64,000 nucleotides of DNA from Luteitalea sp. TBR-22 (GTDB lineage: Bacteria; Acidobacteriota; Vicinamibacteria; Vicinamibacterales; Vicinamibacteraceae). This document shows, piece by piece, positions 33,152 through 40,608 of this stretch. The stretch's first letter is position 1; every line of letters begins with the position of its first letter. The notes beneath the pieces are model-generated. The model ran no database searches. It was not told where the DNA came from and saw only the letters and a program-made list of their open reading frames with translations. The stretch is taken from assembly GCF_016865485.1 (NCBI RefSeq), contig NZ_AP024452.1:6284501-6348500 (forward strand). Direction: 5' to 3'. Both the position numbers and the translations under genes were made by a program.

Positions 33152-34087
33152 TCATCGCCCGAACGGCACGGCCGACAGCTTCCGCGTGCCGAGCACGACG
33201 TACACGTCGGTCACCAGGCCGTGGTCGTCCACATCGACCTGCAGCACGTAGCGGGGCGCGACGCGTGCCGGGACCGATCTCTCCACCATGATGGCCGGCA
33301 GCCCGTTCACCATCAGGGACTGCACCCGCTGCGACGCCACCGGCTTGCGTGACAGCCCGAGGAACAGGGCCGCGACCCGGCTCCGCCCGACGACCGGAAC
33401 CGTGCTCGAGGCGAACTCGCCGCCGCCGTCGGACATCGCCCGGGCATCGGCCGCAAGCATCGACTCGAGCCCCCGCACGTCGCCCGCGGCCAGGTGATCG
33501 AGGAAGCGCTGCAGGGCCACCTGCGTCTGCCGTTGCCGCGCCGCGGTGAGGGGCCTGCGCGACGCGTCATACCGGGCCAGGGCCAGCCGCGCGCGTGAGT
33601 GCAGCTTGCGGGCATTCGTCTCGGAAACGCCGAGTGCCTCGGCGGCATCTCGGGCCGAGTAGTCGAACACGTCCCGCAGGAGCAGGACGGCCCGCTGCAT
33701 CGGCGTCAGCACCTCCAACGCGAGCAGGAAGGCCACCGACGCGCTCTCCACCAGGTCGTATCGCAGCCCGGGGTGCATGGCGTCGTCGGCGCGCTCCCAC
33801 ACCAGTGCCCCGTCCTCGACCGGCGAGGGCAGCCAGGCGCCCGGGTACCCGGTACGGCGCCTCCGGCGCAGCAGGTCCCGGCCGAGATTGAGCGCCACCC
33901 TCAGGAGCCAGGGCCTCCAGCTGCGGCCCGTGTCCGCGGGCGGGTGGACCATCGCCCGAAGGAACGTCTCCTGCAGCACGTCGTCGGCATCGGCTGCGTT
34001 GCCCGTCAGTCGGTACGCGACGTTCCAGAGGAAGCGCCGATCTTCGGCAAACACCCGGTCGAGGCTGTCTCCCCCCGAATCCACCAC
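33152..34087 (-). CDS. ECF41-type RNA polymerase sigma factor with SnoaL-like C-terminal domain
   Basis: 311 aa from a GTG at 34087 (a second GTG codon follows). Sigma region 2 (D-A-D-D-V-L-Q-E-T-F-L-R-A) and region 4 (Y-S-A-R-D-A-A-E-A-L-G-V-S-E-T-N-A-R-K-L) lie in the first 175 residues. Residues 180-305 form a SnoaL/NTF2-like extension with D-G-G-G-E, close to the D-G-G-G-R signature by which ECF41 sigmas regulate themselves instead of using an anti-sigma factor. It is divergent from a small membrane protein and an NAD(P)-binding oxidoreductase, its likely targets. Confidence 0.9.
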   Translation of the reverse strand: MVDSGGDSLDRVFAEDRRFLWNVAYRLTGNAADADDVLQETFLRAMVHPPADTGRSWRPWLLRVALNLGRDLLRRRRRTGYPGAWLPSPVEDGALVWERADDAMHPGLRYDLVESASVAFLLALEVLTPMQRAVLLLRDVFDYSARDAAEALGVSETNARKLHSRARLALARYDASRRPLTAARQRQTQVALQRFLDHLAAGDVRGLESMLAADARAMSDGGGEFASSTVPVVGRSRVAALFLGLSRKPVASQRVQSLMVNGLPAIMVERSVPARVAPRYVLQVDVDDHGLVTDVYVVLGTRKLSAVPFGR

Positions 34088-34126
34088 GTCCGTCTCCGTC
34101 GCGCAAGCCTACCAGTCGCCGCGGCG

Positions 34127-34153
34127 TGTCACGAAATGCCCCGGCCATGCGTG
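34127..34153 (+). promoter_or_regulatory. Probable ECF41 promoter
   Basis: TGTCACG at 34127-34133, 16 bp, then CGTG at 34150-34153. From memory the ECF41 consensus is TGTCACA, about 16 bp, CGTC; each box here differs by one base. It points toward the two-gene unit starting at 34203 and lies in the intergenic region beside the sigma gene, where ECF41 targets usually are. Confidence 0.55.
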
Positions 34154-34202
34154 ATGAGGGTGATTGCCGTCACGTTCCCCCATTCCACAGGACAGCTCAC
34201 TC

Positions 34203-34361
34203 ATGCTCACGACCATCCATCTCGGCGCCGCGGTGCTCTCGCTGGCCAATGCGGTGACTGCACTTCTCCTCTCGTCGGTCGTCGTCCCGCCGGCGCTGCT
34301 GCTGGCGCTCGGGACTTGCTCGGTGCGGCAGTCGCTCGGTGAGCAAGGAGCCCTGCGATGA
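34203..34361 (+). CDS. Small membrane protein
   Basis: 52 aa from ATG 34203. Hydrophobic residues 5-40 (A-A-V-L-S-L-A, A-L-L-L-S-S-V-V-V-P-P-A-L-L-L-A-L) could form one long or two short membrane helices. No family is recognised. Its stop overlaps the start of the next gene (ATGA), showing coupling in one operon under the probable ECF41 promoter. The tail after the helix contains C-S-V-R-Q-S. Confidence 0.5.
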   Translation: MLTTIHLGAAVLSLANAVTALLLSSVVVPPALLLALGTCSVRQSLGEQGALR

Positions 34362-35191
34362 CGACGCTGGTCACGGGTGGATCCGGCCATCTCGGGCGTC
34401 TCCTGGTCGCCGACTTCGTGCGGGCTGGCCATGCGGTCCGCGTCATGAGCAGCCGTCCGCGCCGCATCGAGAGCGAGTCGACCGACGCATGGGTCCACGG
34501 TGACCTGATGACAGGCGCAGGAGTGGCCGCGGCGGTCGCCGGCGCCGAGGCGATCGTGCATCTCGCGTCCGACCCACGGCAGGCGCGTCGCGTCGACGTC
34601 GAGGGGACCCGCCTGCTGCTGGAACACGCCCGCAGCTCTGGCGTCTCCCATGTCGTGTTGGTCTCGATCACCGGGATCGATCGGCCCGGCATGCGCGAGT
34701 TCGGCTACTACCGCTGCAAGCTCGAGGCAGAAGAGTTGGTCCGCACCTCCGGCGTGCCGTACTCGATCCTGCGCGCCACGCAGTTCCACTGCTTCCTGGA
34801 CCTGTTGCTGCGGCAACTGGCGCGGGTGCCCCTCGTGCTGCCACTCCCGAGGGGCTTCCGGTTCCAGCCGGTGGACGAGGGCGAGGTGGCCGCGCGGCTC
34901 GCGCGCTGCATCGGCGACGGTCCCGGCGGCAGGCTTGGCGATCTGGTGGGCCCCGAAGTGCTCGATGTCGAAACGCTCGGCAGGCTGTGGGCCGAGGCCA
35001 GGGGCGTGACCAGGCCGCGGATCCGGATTCCGGTGCCGGGCCCGGTGGCACGCGCGTTCCGGGCTGGCTCGAACACCAACCCCCACGCCGATCATGGCGC
35101 CGTCACGTGGCAGGAGTGGCTGGACCGTCACGCGCCGGTGCCCGGCGCCGTCAGTACACCTTCAGGTACCGCTGGATCTCCCACGCGCTGA
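34358..35191 (+). CDS. NAD(P)-binding atypical SDR (NmrA/NAD-dependent epimerase-like)
   Basis: 277 aa. T-G-G-S-G-H-L-G at residues 6-13 is the extended Rossmann dinucleotide motif. S-I-T-G-I-D near 105 and Y-Y-R-C-K-L-E-A-E near 118 stand where YxxxK-type catalytic residues occur. It is coupled to the small membrane protein upstream. ECF41 sigma factors are commonly found beside oxidoreductase or epimerase genes of this kind, so it is the probable regulon effector; the substrate is unknown. The last 41 bp overlap the convergent glnA, giving a Ser/Pro/Thr tail that may be dispensable. Confidence 0.82.
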   Translation: MTTLVTGGSGHLGRLLVADFVRAGHAVRVMSSRPRRIESESTDAWVHGDLMTGAGVAAAVAGAEAIVHLASDPRQARRVDVEGTRLLLEHARSSGVSHVVLVSITGIDRPGMREFGYYRCKLEAEELVRTSGVPYSILRATQFHCFLDLLLRQLARVPLVLPLPRGFRFQPVDEGEVAARLARCIGDGPGGRLGDLVGPEVLDVETLGRLWAEARGVTRPRIRIPVPGPVARAFRAGSNTNPHADHGAVTWQEWLDRHAPVPGAVSTPSGTAGSPTR

Positions 35192-36506
35192 CCTGCTGGA
35201 GGTACTCGAACCACTCGCGACGCTTGGCCTCGATGAAGTGCTCGAAGATGTGGTCGCCGAGCGTGTCGCGCATCAGCGTGCTGCGCTCGAGCTGGTCGAG
35301 AGCCGCGTCGAGGTTCGACGGCAGCTCGTCGATGCGCAGCGAACGCCGTTCGCGATGGGACATCTTGTAGATGTTCTTGCTGACAGGGGCGCCCGGATCG
35401 AGGTCGTTGTCGATGCCGTCGAGGCCGGCGCGCAGCATCGCCGCGAACGCGAGGTACGGGTTGCACGACGGATCGGGCATCCGCAGTTCGATGCGCGTCG
35501 CCGCGCCGCGCGGCGCCGGGATGCGGATGAGCGGACTGCGGTTGCGCTCCGACCACGCGATGTGGGTCGGCGCTTCGTAGCCCGGCACCAGGCGCTTGTA
35601 CGAGTTGACCAGCGGATTGGTGATCGCGCAGAACGCCTCGGCGTGCTGCAGCAATCCGCCGATGTAGTTCATGCACGTGCGACTGAGCTCGAAGGGGCCG
35701 TCGGCGTCGTAGAAGGCGTTGACCCCGTCGCGCAACAGCGACTGGTGCGTGTGCATGCCCGACCCGTTCACGCCGAAGACCGGCTTGGGCATGAAGGTGG
35801 CGTGCACGCCGTTGCGCCGGGCGACGTTCTTGACGACGAACCGGAACGTGCTGACGTTGTCGGCCGCCATGAGCACGTCGTCGTGCCGGAAGTCGATCTC
35901 GTGCTGGCCCCAGGCGGCCTCGTGGTGCGCGGCCTCGACCTCGAAGCCCATCTGCTCGAGCATGAGGACGATCTGCCGCCGGACGTCCTCTCCCTGATCG
36001 ACCGGCGTCAGGTCGAAGTAGCCCGCCGCGTCGTGCGTCTCGGTGGTCGGCTCGTCGTCGCGCGTCTGGAACAGGAAGAACTCGGCCTCCGGGCCGGCGC
36101 TCATCGTGAACCCACGCCGCCGGGCCTCCTCGATGGCCCGCTTGAGCGTCTGGCGAGGACAACCGGCGAACCCGCTGCCGTCGGGGTTGGTGATGTCGCA
36201 GATGAGCCTGGCGACCTTCTCGCCCGAGGGATCGGTCCACGGGAAAATGCGGAACGTCGACAGGTCGGGGGTCAGGTACATGTCCGACTCCTCGATCCGC
36301 ACGAACCCCTCGATCGAGGACCCGTCGAACATCACCTTGCCGTCGAGCGCCGTCGCGAACTGCCGATCGGGCACCTCGACGTTCTTGATGACGCCCAGGA
36401 TGTCGGTGAACTGCAGGCGCAGGAACTTGACGCCCGCGGCCTCGGCTTCGGCGAGGATCTCCCGCTTGCGCGCCGCGAGGGCCTGGTCCTGTACTTGATC
36501 GCTCAA
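35151..36506 (-). CDS. glnA: Glutamine synthetase, type I (GSI-alpha-like)
   Basis: 451 aa, close to the 440-450 aa of GSI-alpha enzymes. It has F-D-G-S-S-I-E-G-F near residue 60, A-G-P-E-A-E-F-F near 140, the ATP/metal segment N-G-S-G-M-H-T-H-Q near 250, and N-R-S-P-L-I-R-I-P near 320. It makes glutamine from glutamate, ammonia and ATP in the cytosol, as a dodecamer. The GSI-beta adenylylation loop (N-L-Y-D-L-P-P) is absent: the region reads N-I-Y-K-M-S-H-R-E. It is therefore likely controlled by feedback or transcription, not by GlnE. It is divergent from a PDZ protein gene. Confidence 0.95.
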   Translation of the reverse strand: MSDQVQDQALAARKREILAEAEAAGVKFLRLQFTDILGVIKNVEVPDRQFATALDGKVMFDGSSIEGFVRIEESDMYLTPDLSTFRIFPWTDPSGEKVARLICDITNPDGSGFAGCPRQTLKRAIEEARRRGFTMSAGPEAEFFLFQTRDDEPTTETHDAAGYFDLTPVDQGEDVRRQIVLMLEQMGFEVEAAHHEAAWGQHEIDFRHDDVLMAADNVSTFRFVVKNVARRNGVHATFMPKPVFGVNGSGMHTHQSLLRDGVNAFYDADGPFELSRTCMNYIGGLLQHAEAFCAITNPLVNSYKRLVPGYEAPTHIAWSERNRSPLIRIPAPRGAATRIELRMPDPSCNPYLAFAAMLRAGLDGIDNDLDPGAPVSKNIYKMSHRERRSLRIDELPSNLDAALDQLERSTLMRDTLGDHIFEHFIEAKRREWFEYLQQVSAWEIQRYLKVY

Positions 36507-36556
36507 AGCGCTCTCCCTGACGTGTCGATCGCTCCGCTTCGACGTCCCGCGGAGTC

Positions 36557-36583
36557 TGTCACAAGTGTAATCCCCGCCGGGTC
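36557..36583 (+). promoter_or_regulatory. Possible second ECF41-type promoter
   Basis: TGTCACA (36557-36563), 16 bp, then GGTC. The upstream box matches the remembered ECF41 -35 exactly and the downstream box 3 of 4. It reads toward the PDZ protein gene at 36643. Chance occurrence is possible. Confidence 0.35.
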
Positions 36584-36642
36584 AACCTTCGGGACACACT
36601 TGCCGTCTCATCTGCCGAGGAAACACGCAGGAGGCGTACAAC

Positions 36643-37806
36643 ATGCAGACCCGACTCTGGATGGCCGGAGCGGCCACCGTCGCCCTGGTGAGCACCGGCG
36701 TGCTCGCCGCCCACCCACTCGTTCAAGGTGAATCAGCGGTCACGCCCATCGAGGACGCCGGCCAGGACGTGCCCAAGCAGGCGCCGGGCCGCGACATCGA
36801 GCAGATCGTCGAGAAGGCGCTCGAGCAGGCCGGCATCCGCAATGGACAGTTCGACATCGATGTCCGCCAGATGGTCGAGCAGGCCACCAGGGCGGCTCAG
36901 GACGCCGTCAAGGACGTCGACGTGAAGGTGATCGTCGACGACGCGATGCAGGAACTGGGCGATCTGGCCGGCGGCGACCGCCTGCGGATCGGCGTCCGGG
37001 CCCGTGACGTCACGGCGGACGAGGCCAAGGCAGCCGGCCTCCCCGGCATCGCCGGTGCCTTCGTGGTCGAGGTGCCTGCCGAGTCCCCCGGCGCCAAGGG
37101 CGGCCTTCAGGTCAACGACATCATCCTCACGGTCGACGGCGAGACGGTGCGGAGCGCCCGCCAGTTGTCGCGGGTGGTTGCCGAGTCGCCGGACGGCAAG
37201 GCGCTGCAGGTGAGCTACGTCCGCGGCGCCACGCGCGGCACCGCGACGGTGACGCCCGAGCGCCCGGCGCCACGCCGGATGACGATGCGCGGCGGGGGTG
37301 AAGGACCGATGGTCCACCGCTTCGAGCGTCGGGTCGGGCCCGGCGGCCCCGAGGGACCGGGGAACAGGGAGCAGTTCGACGTCTTCGTGACGCCGCCGCC
37401 CGGTGAGGGACAGGAACGCCAGTTCTTCTACCGCCGCGGACCCGAGGGCGACGTGCGCATCCGGACGAGCCGGGGTCGCCTGGGCGTCATCGCCCAACCG
37501 CTCACGCCGCAGCTGGCGACCTACTTCGGGGCGAAGGCTGGCGTGCTGGTGTCGCAGGTCAACGAGAACACCCCCGCAGCCAAGGCCGGCATCAAGGCCG
37601 GCGACGTGATCACGTCGGTCAACGGCAAGCCCGTCGCCGACGTGGGCGACATCATCGAGAACCTCGAGGGCGTGGCCGACGGCAAGGCCGTGCCGGTGGA
37701 AATCGTCCGCGACAAGAAGGCGCAGACCATCCAGGTCACGCTCCAGGCCCCGGCTGCCACGTCTGGCGACCGGGTCGTCACACGGAGCCGCCGGTTCACG
37801 GCATAG
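36643..37806 (+). CDS. Exported protein with two PDZ domains
   Basis: 387 aa behind GGAGG. A signal peptide (A-A-T-V-A-L-V-S-T-G-V-L-A-A) is followed by a helical region (residues 50-115). PDZ1 at about 118-205 contains G-A-F-V-V-E-V-P and S-P-G-A-K-G-G-L-Q-V-N-D-I-I-L. An Arg/Gly/Pro linker leads to PDZ2 at about 280-370 with A-G-V-L-V-S-Q-V and A-A-K-A-G-I-K-A-G-D-V-I. No protease domain is present, unlike DegP/HtrA, so it may be a periplasmic scaffold or adaptor. The last residues are basic. Confidence 0.85.
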   Translation: MQTRLWMAGAATVALVSTGVLAAHPLVQGESAVTPIEDAGQDVPKQAPGRDIEQIVEKALEQAGIRNGQFDIDVRQMVEQATRAAQDAVKDVDVKVIVDDAMQELGDLAGGDRLRIGVRARDVTADEAKAAGLPGIAGAFVVEVPAESPGAKGGLQVNDIILTVDGETVRSARQLSRVVAESPDGKALQVSYVRGATRGTATVTPERPAPRRMTMRGGGEGPMVHRFERRVGPGGPEGPGNREQFDVFVTPPPGEGQERQFFYRRGPEGDVRIRTSRGRLGVIAQPLTPQLATYFGAKAGVLVSQVNENTPAAKAGIKAGDVITSVNGKPVADVGDIIENLEGVADGKAVPVEIVRDKKAQTIQVTLQAPAATSGDRVVTRSRRFTA

Positions 37807-37813
37807 TCGTCAC

Positions 37814-37834
37814 GGAGGCCGAACTGCGGCCTCC
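37814..37834 (+). terminator. Hairpin after the PDZ gene
   Basis: GGAGGCCG-AACTG-CGGCCTCC, an 8-bp perfect stem 8 bp after the stop codon, followed by a pyrimidine-rich run without a clear T tract. A weak or Rho-assisted terminator. Confidence 0.55.
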
Positions 37835-37894
37835 GCTCCTCCGTCTCAGTACGACATCGGTGACGTGTCCCTGCAAGAACGAGGAGAGTCAGTG

Positions 37895-38191
37895 ATGATG
37901 ATGGCGCTGCGTGCCGGAATCGGCGTGTGCGTGCTCGGCCTGAGCACCGTGGCGCATGCCGCGACCCCGATCACTCTGCCGCTCGGCAGCGATTTGGCGC
38001 TGCTGGCCGGCAGCACTCCCATCGACCTGCCCGTGCCCCCGCCACCACGGGTCCCGCGGCCCGATGTGTCGCAGATGCGCCTGGTGATCAAGCCGCAGCC
38101 CAACAAGGGATGCGACGAGGACGCCCAGCGGATGCGAGGCGCCAGAGCCGAGCGACCCCGTGGGGTCGCTCGTAGCGAGGAGCGAGCCTGA
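37895..38191 (+). CDS. Small exported hypothetical protein
   Basis: 98 aa from ATG 37895, with GAGGAGAG about 6 nt upstream; two further ATG codons follow at once. A clear signal peptide ends A-H-A near residue 23. The mature part is short and Pro-rich (P-V-P-P-P-P-R-V-P-R-P-D) with one cysteine. The final 18 residues are Arg-rich and are encoded by a perfect 22-bp palindrome, GAGCGACCCC-GT-GGGGTCGCTC (38150-38171), plus adjoining sequence. The gene end therefore looks altered by an inserted hairpin. Function is unknown. Confidence 0.5.
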   Translation: MMMALRAGIGVCVLGLSTVAHAATPITLPLGSDLALLAGSTPIDLPVPPPPRVPRPDVSQMRLVIKPQPNKGCDEDAQRMRGARAERPRGVARSEERA

Positions 38192-38228
38192 GGCAGGAAG
38201 CGGCAGACGGCGCGCCGCCTGCCACCAG

Positions 38229-38252
38229 GGGCGCGGTCGGAGAGACCGCGCC
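38229..38252. repeat. Degenerate half-length family B hairpin
   Basis: GCGCGGTC-GGAG-AGACCGCGCC between convergent genes, lacking the GGTAGGG/CCCTACC border. A 17-bp direct repeat, GCCCTCAAGCCGTCTCC, follows it and runs into the end of the sensor gene. Confidence 0.6.
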
Positions 38253-38275
38253 TGGCCCTCAAGCCGTCTCCGCCC

Positions 38276-39535
38276 TCAAGCCGTCTCCGAGGGGATGAGC
38301 ACCGCCAGTTGCGCGGCGACGATCTGCGCGAGCGCGCGGGTCGCCGCGGCGGCCTCCCGGCCGTGGCGGATTTCGGCGGCCAGCACTCCCACACACCCCT
38401 GAGGCACGAGCAGCGGCACCGCAATCGCGCCCGGCGCGGTCTCGGTGGCGTCCACCACCTGCGTCACGGCCGCACGCCAGGCGGCCGCCGTCGCGTTGTC
38501 CGAGTCGCGCGGCAACGTCGGGATGCGCCGCAGCGCCTCGTCCGGATACCCGTAGGTCAACAACGGCTTGAGCGACTTGCCGGTCGCATCGGTCACCCAC
38601 ACGATCACCCCTGCCGCATCGAGCAGGCGCGCCGCGCGGCCCAGGGCGTCGCGCAGTTCGTCGGCATCCTTCACGCGCGCCAGGTCCGTGCACACCCTCG
38701 CCGTCGCATCGAGCGCGTCGTCGCCGACGACGCCAGCGACGCGCCGCGGCTCGGCTGGCGCCGTGACCGCGACAGCGGCGGGGGCGGGCGCGGGGGCAGG
38801 CGCCGGCGCCTCGACGCGGGCCGGCGGCGCGAGGCTCAGGCCCTCGGCGGCGGGCGCGGCGACCGGGGCATCGACCCGACCGGCACGTTCGTTCAAGTGG
38901 AGTGAGGACTCGGGCGCGTGCAGTTCGACCGCGGGCTCCTCGCTGCGTCCGGTCGGCAGCAGGAGCAACGACACCAGCAGTCCGGCGCCTGCGGCGGTGC
39001 CGGCCAGGACGTACTGGAGCCGACGCTGGTCGTAGCCGGTGCGCGCCGGTCCGACGAGGGCGGCCACGGCTTCGTCCACCTTGGTGCGGACGATCGTCGA
39101 GGTCTTGAGCCCGTCCTCGTACACCGTGTCGGCCGCCATGAGGTCAGTGCCGTTGACGACGAAGCCCCGGATCTTGCGGTCGATGCCCTCGTAGACCTTG
39201 AGCGCGCGATCGGCGTCGTCGAGCGCCTCGATGGCCGCTGGCTGGCCCTCGGCCTGGGCGCGCAGCGCCGTCAGCCCCTGCGTGAGGCCGGCCATCGCCT
39301 CGGCGAACCGGGCTTCCCAGAAGTCGAGGCCCTGCCCCTTGGCCAGGTACGCCTGCTGCGCGGTGCGCGAATCATCGAGCCCGTGCATCACCTGGTCGCG
39401 CAGCGCGTCGAGCGACTGTTGCTGGCGGAGGCCGTCGAGACGACGTTTCTCGAGGACGTAGGACTGCCACGCGGCTGCCGCGAGGCCCGCGACGAGCAGC
39501 AGCACCAGGGTGATGCGGACTGCTGGTCGCGTCAT
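38276..39535 (-). CDS. Membrane-anchored sensor protein: CHASE3-like plus GAF-like domain, no kinase
   Basis: 419 aa from ATG 39535, with GGAG about 9 nt upstream. TM1 lies at about residues 7-25 and TM2 at 185-203. The extracytoplasmic part between them is helical (S-L-D-A-L-R-D-Q-V-M-H-G-L-D-D-S-R-T-A-Q-Q-A-Y-L) and resembles CHASE3. A Pro/Ala linker leads to a C-terminal GAF-like domain (residues 265-415: L-D-A-A-G-V-I-V-W-V-T-D, G-A-I-A-V-P-L, V-G-V-L-A-A-E-I). There is no histidine kinase, GGDEF or MCP output, so it must act through a partner. Confidence 0.62.
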   Translation of the reverse strand: MTRPAVRITLVLLLVAGLAAAAWQSYVLEKRRLDGLRQQQSLDALRDQVMHGLDDSRTAQQAYLAKGQGLDFWEARFAEAMAGLTQGLTALRAQAEGQPAAIEALDDADRALKVYEGIDRKIRGFVVNGTDLMAADTVYEDGLKTSTIVRTKVDEAVAALVGPARTGYDQRRLQYVLAGTAAGAGLLVSLLLLPTGRSEEPAVELHAPESSLHLNERAGRVDAPVAAPAAEGLSLAPPARVEAPAPAPAPAPAAVAVTAPAEPRRVAGVVGDDALDATARVCTDLARVKDADELRDALGRAARLLDAAGVIVWVTDATGKSLKPLLTYGYPDEALRRIPTLPRDSDNATAAAWRAAVTQVVDATETAPGAIAVPLLVPQGCVGVLAAEIRHGREAAAATRALAQIVAAQLAVLIPSETA

Positions 39536-39616
39536 GCCGTCACGACTCCGAGGGCTTTGCTGCCACACCACGCGTTCGGATGCATGCAGGTCGGTACTAT
39601 AGCAACTGCGGCGCTG

Positions 39617-39637
39617 GCAATCTGAAATTTGAAATCG
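39617..39637. repeat. Single AT-rich end of a family C element / heptad array
   Basis: CTGAAAT-TTGAAAT-C, period 7, followed by GC-rich GGGGCGCGTCGGCTTCGCC. It resembles the left end and core start of the complete elements at 32664 and 47749, but no right end is found. Confidence 0.5.
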
Positions 39638-39695
39638 GGGCGCGTCGGCTTCGCCTGGCGCGGTGAGGGCCGCCGCCACCTGAACCACACCTCAC

Positions 39696-40586
39696 GTGAT
39701 CGTCGACCTCATCGTCAACCCTGCATCGGGGCCCAACCTGCGACGGGTGCGACGCGCCGAGCGCGTCGGATTCGTCAGCAAGGTGCTGCGAGCGCACGGG
39801 GCGACGACCATCCGCGCGACCGTAACAACGGGGCCTGGCGACGGCGCCCGCGCCGTGCGGGACGCACTCGCGGCGGGCACCGACCGGGTGGTGGTGTGGG
39901 GTGGCGACGGCACGCTGAACGAGGTCGCGGGGGCGCTGCTCGACTCCGGTCACGCGCTGGGCATCGTGCCCGGCGGATCGGGGAACGGGTTCTCGCGCGG
40001 TCTCGGCCTGCCGCTCGATCCGGAAGCGGCGGTCGCGGTGGCGATGCACGGCCGGGCGCGCGACATCGACTCGGGACTGGTGGACGGTCGGCCCTTCCTG
40101 AACCTCGCGGGCGTCGGTTTCGACGCCGCGGTCGCGGAGCGCTTCAACACGCGCAACCTGCGGCGCGGCCTGGTGCCCTACGTCACCTCGATCTTCCACG
40201 AGTGGCGCACGTTCGACAGCCGCACCTTCACCATCGGGATCGACGACGACGCGCCGATCGTCGTCGATGGCCACTTCGTCGTCGTGTGCAACGGCCAGCA
40301 GTACGGACACGGGGCCCGCGTGGCTCCCGGCGCAGCGTTCGACGACGGCCAGTTCGACGTGGTGGCGGTGCCGCGCATCACCCTGTCGCGGCTGGTGCGT
40401 CATGGCTGGCGCCTGTTCAACGGCACGCTGCCGGTGGTGCCGGGCGTGTTCACGGCGCGCGCCCGGCGCGTGGTGCTGTCGCAGTCGGACGCGCTGCCGA
40501 TACACCTCGACGGAGAGGTGTTCGACAGCGCGACGAGGCGCATCTTCGAGGTGCGCCCGCACAGCCTGCGCGTGATGACCCCGTAG
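39696..40586 (+). CDS. Diacylglycerol kinase family lipid kinase (YegS/BmrU-like)
   Basis: 296 aa from GTG 39696. V-N-P-A-S-G near residue 9, the nucleotide-binding G-G-D-G-T-L-N-E-V near 70, and G-S-G-N-G-F-S-R near 92 are the family's core motifs; I-H-L-D-G-E is near the C-terminus. It phosphorylates a lipid such as diacylglycerol, sphingosine-like base or phosphatidylglycerol at the inner membrane face. Length fits. The TAG stop is part of GTAGGGCGGGG, a fragment like the border of family B repeats. Confidence 0.88.
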   Translation: MIVDLIVNPASGPNLRRVRRAERVGFVSKVLRAHGATTIRATVTTGPGDGARAVRDALAAGTDRVVVWGGDGTLNEVAGALLDSGHALGIVPGGSGNGFSRGLGLPLDPEAAVAVAMHGRARDIDSGLVDGRPFLNLAGVGFDAAVAERFNTRNLRRGLVPYVTSIFHEWRTFDSRTFTIGIDDDAPIVVDGHFVVVCNGQQYGHGARVAPGAAFDDGQFDVVAVPRITLSRLVRHGWRLFNGTLPVVPGVFTARARRVVLSQSDALPIHLDGEVFDSATRRIFEVRPHSLRVMTP

Positions 40587-40608
40587 GGCGGGGTGCTTCG
40601 GTCCCCTG

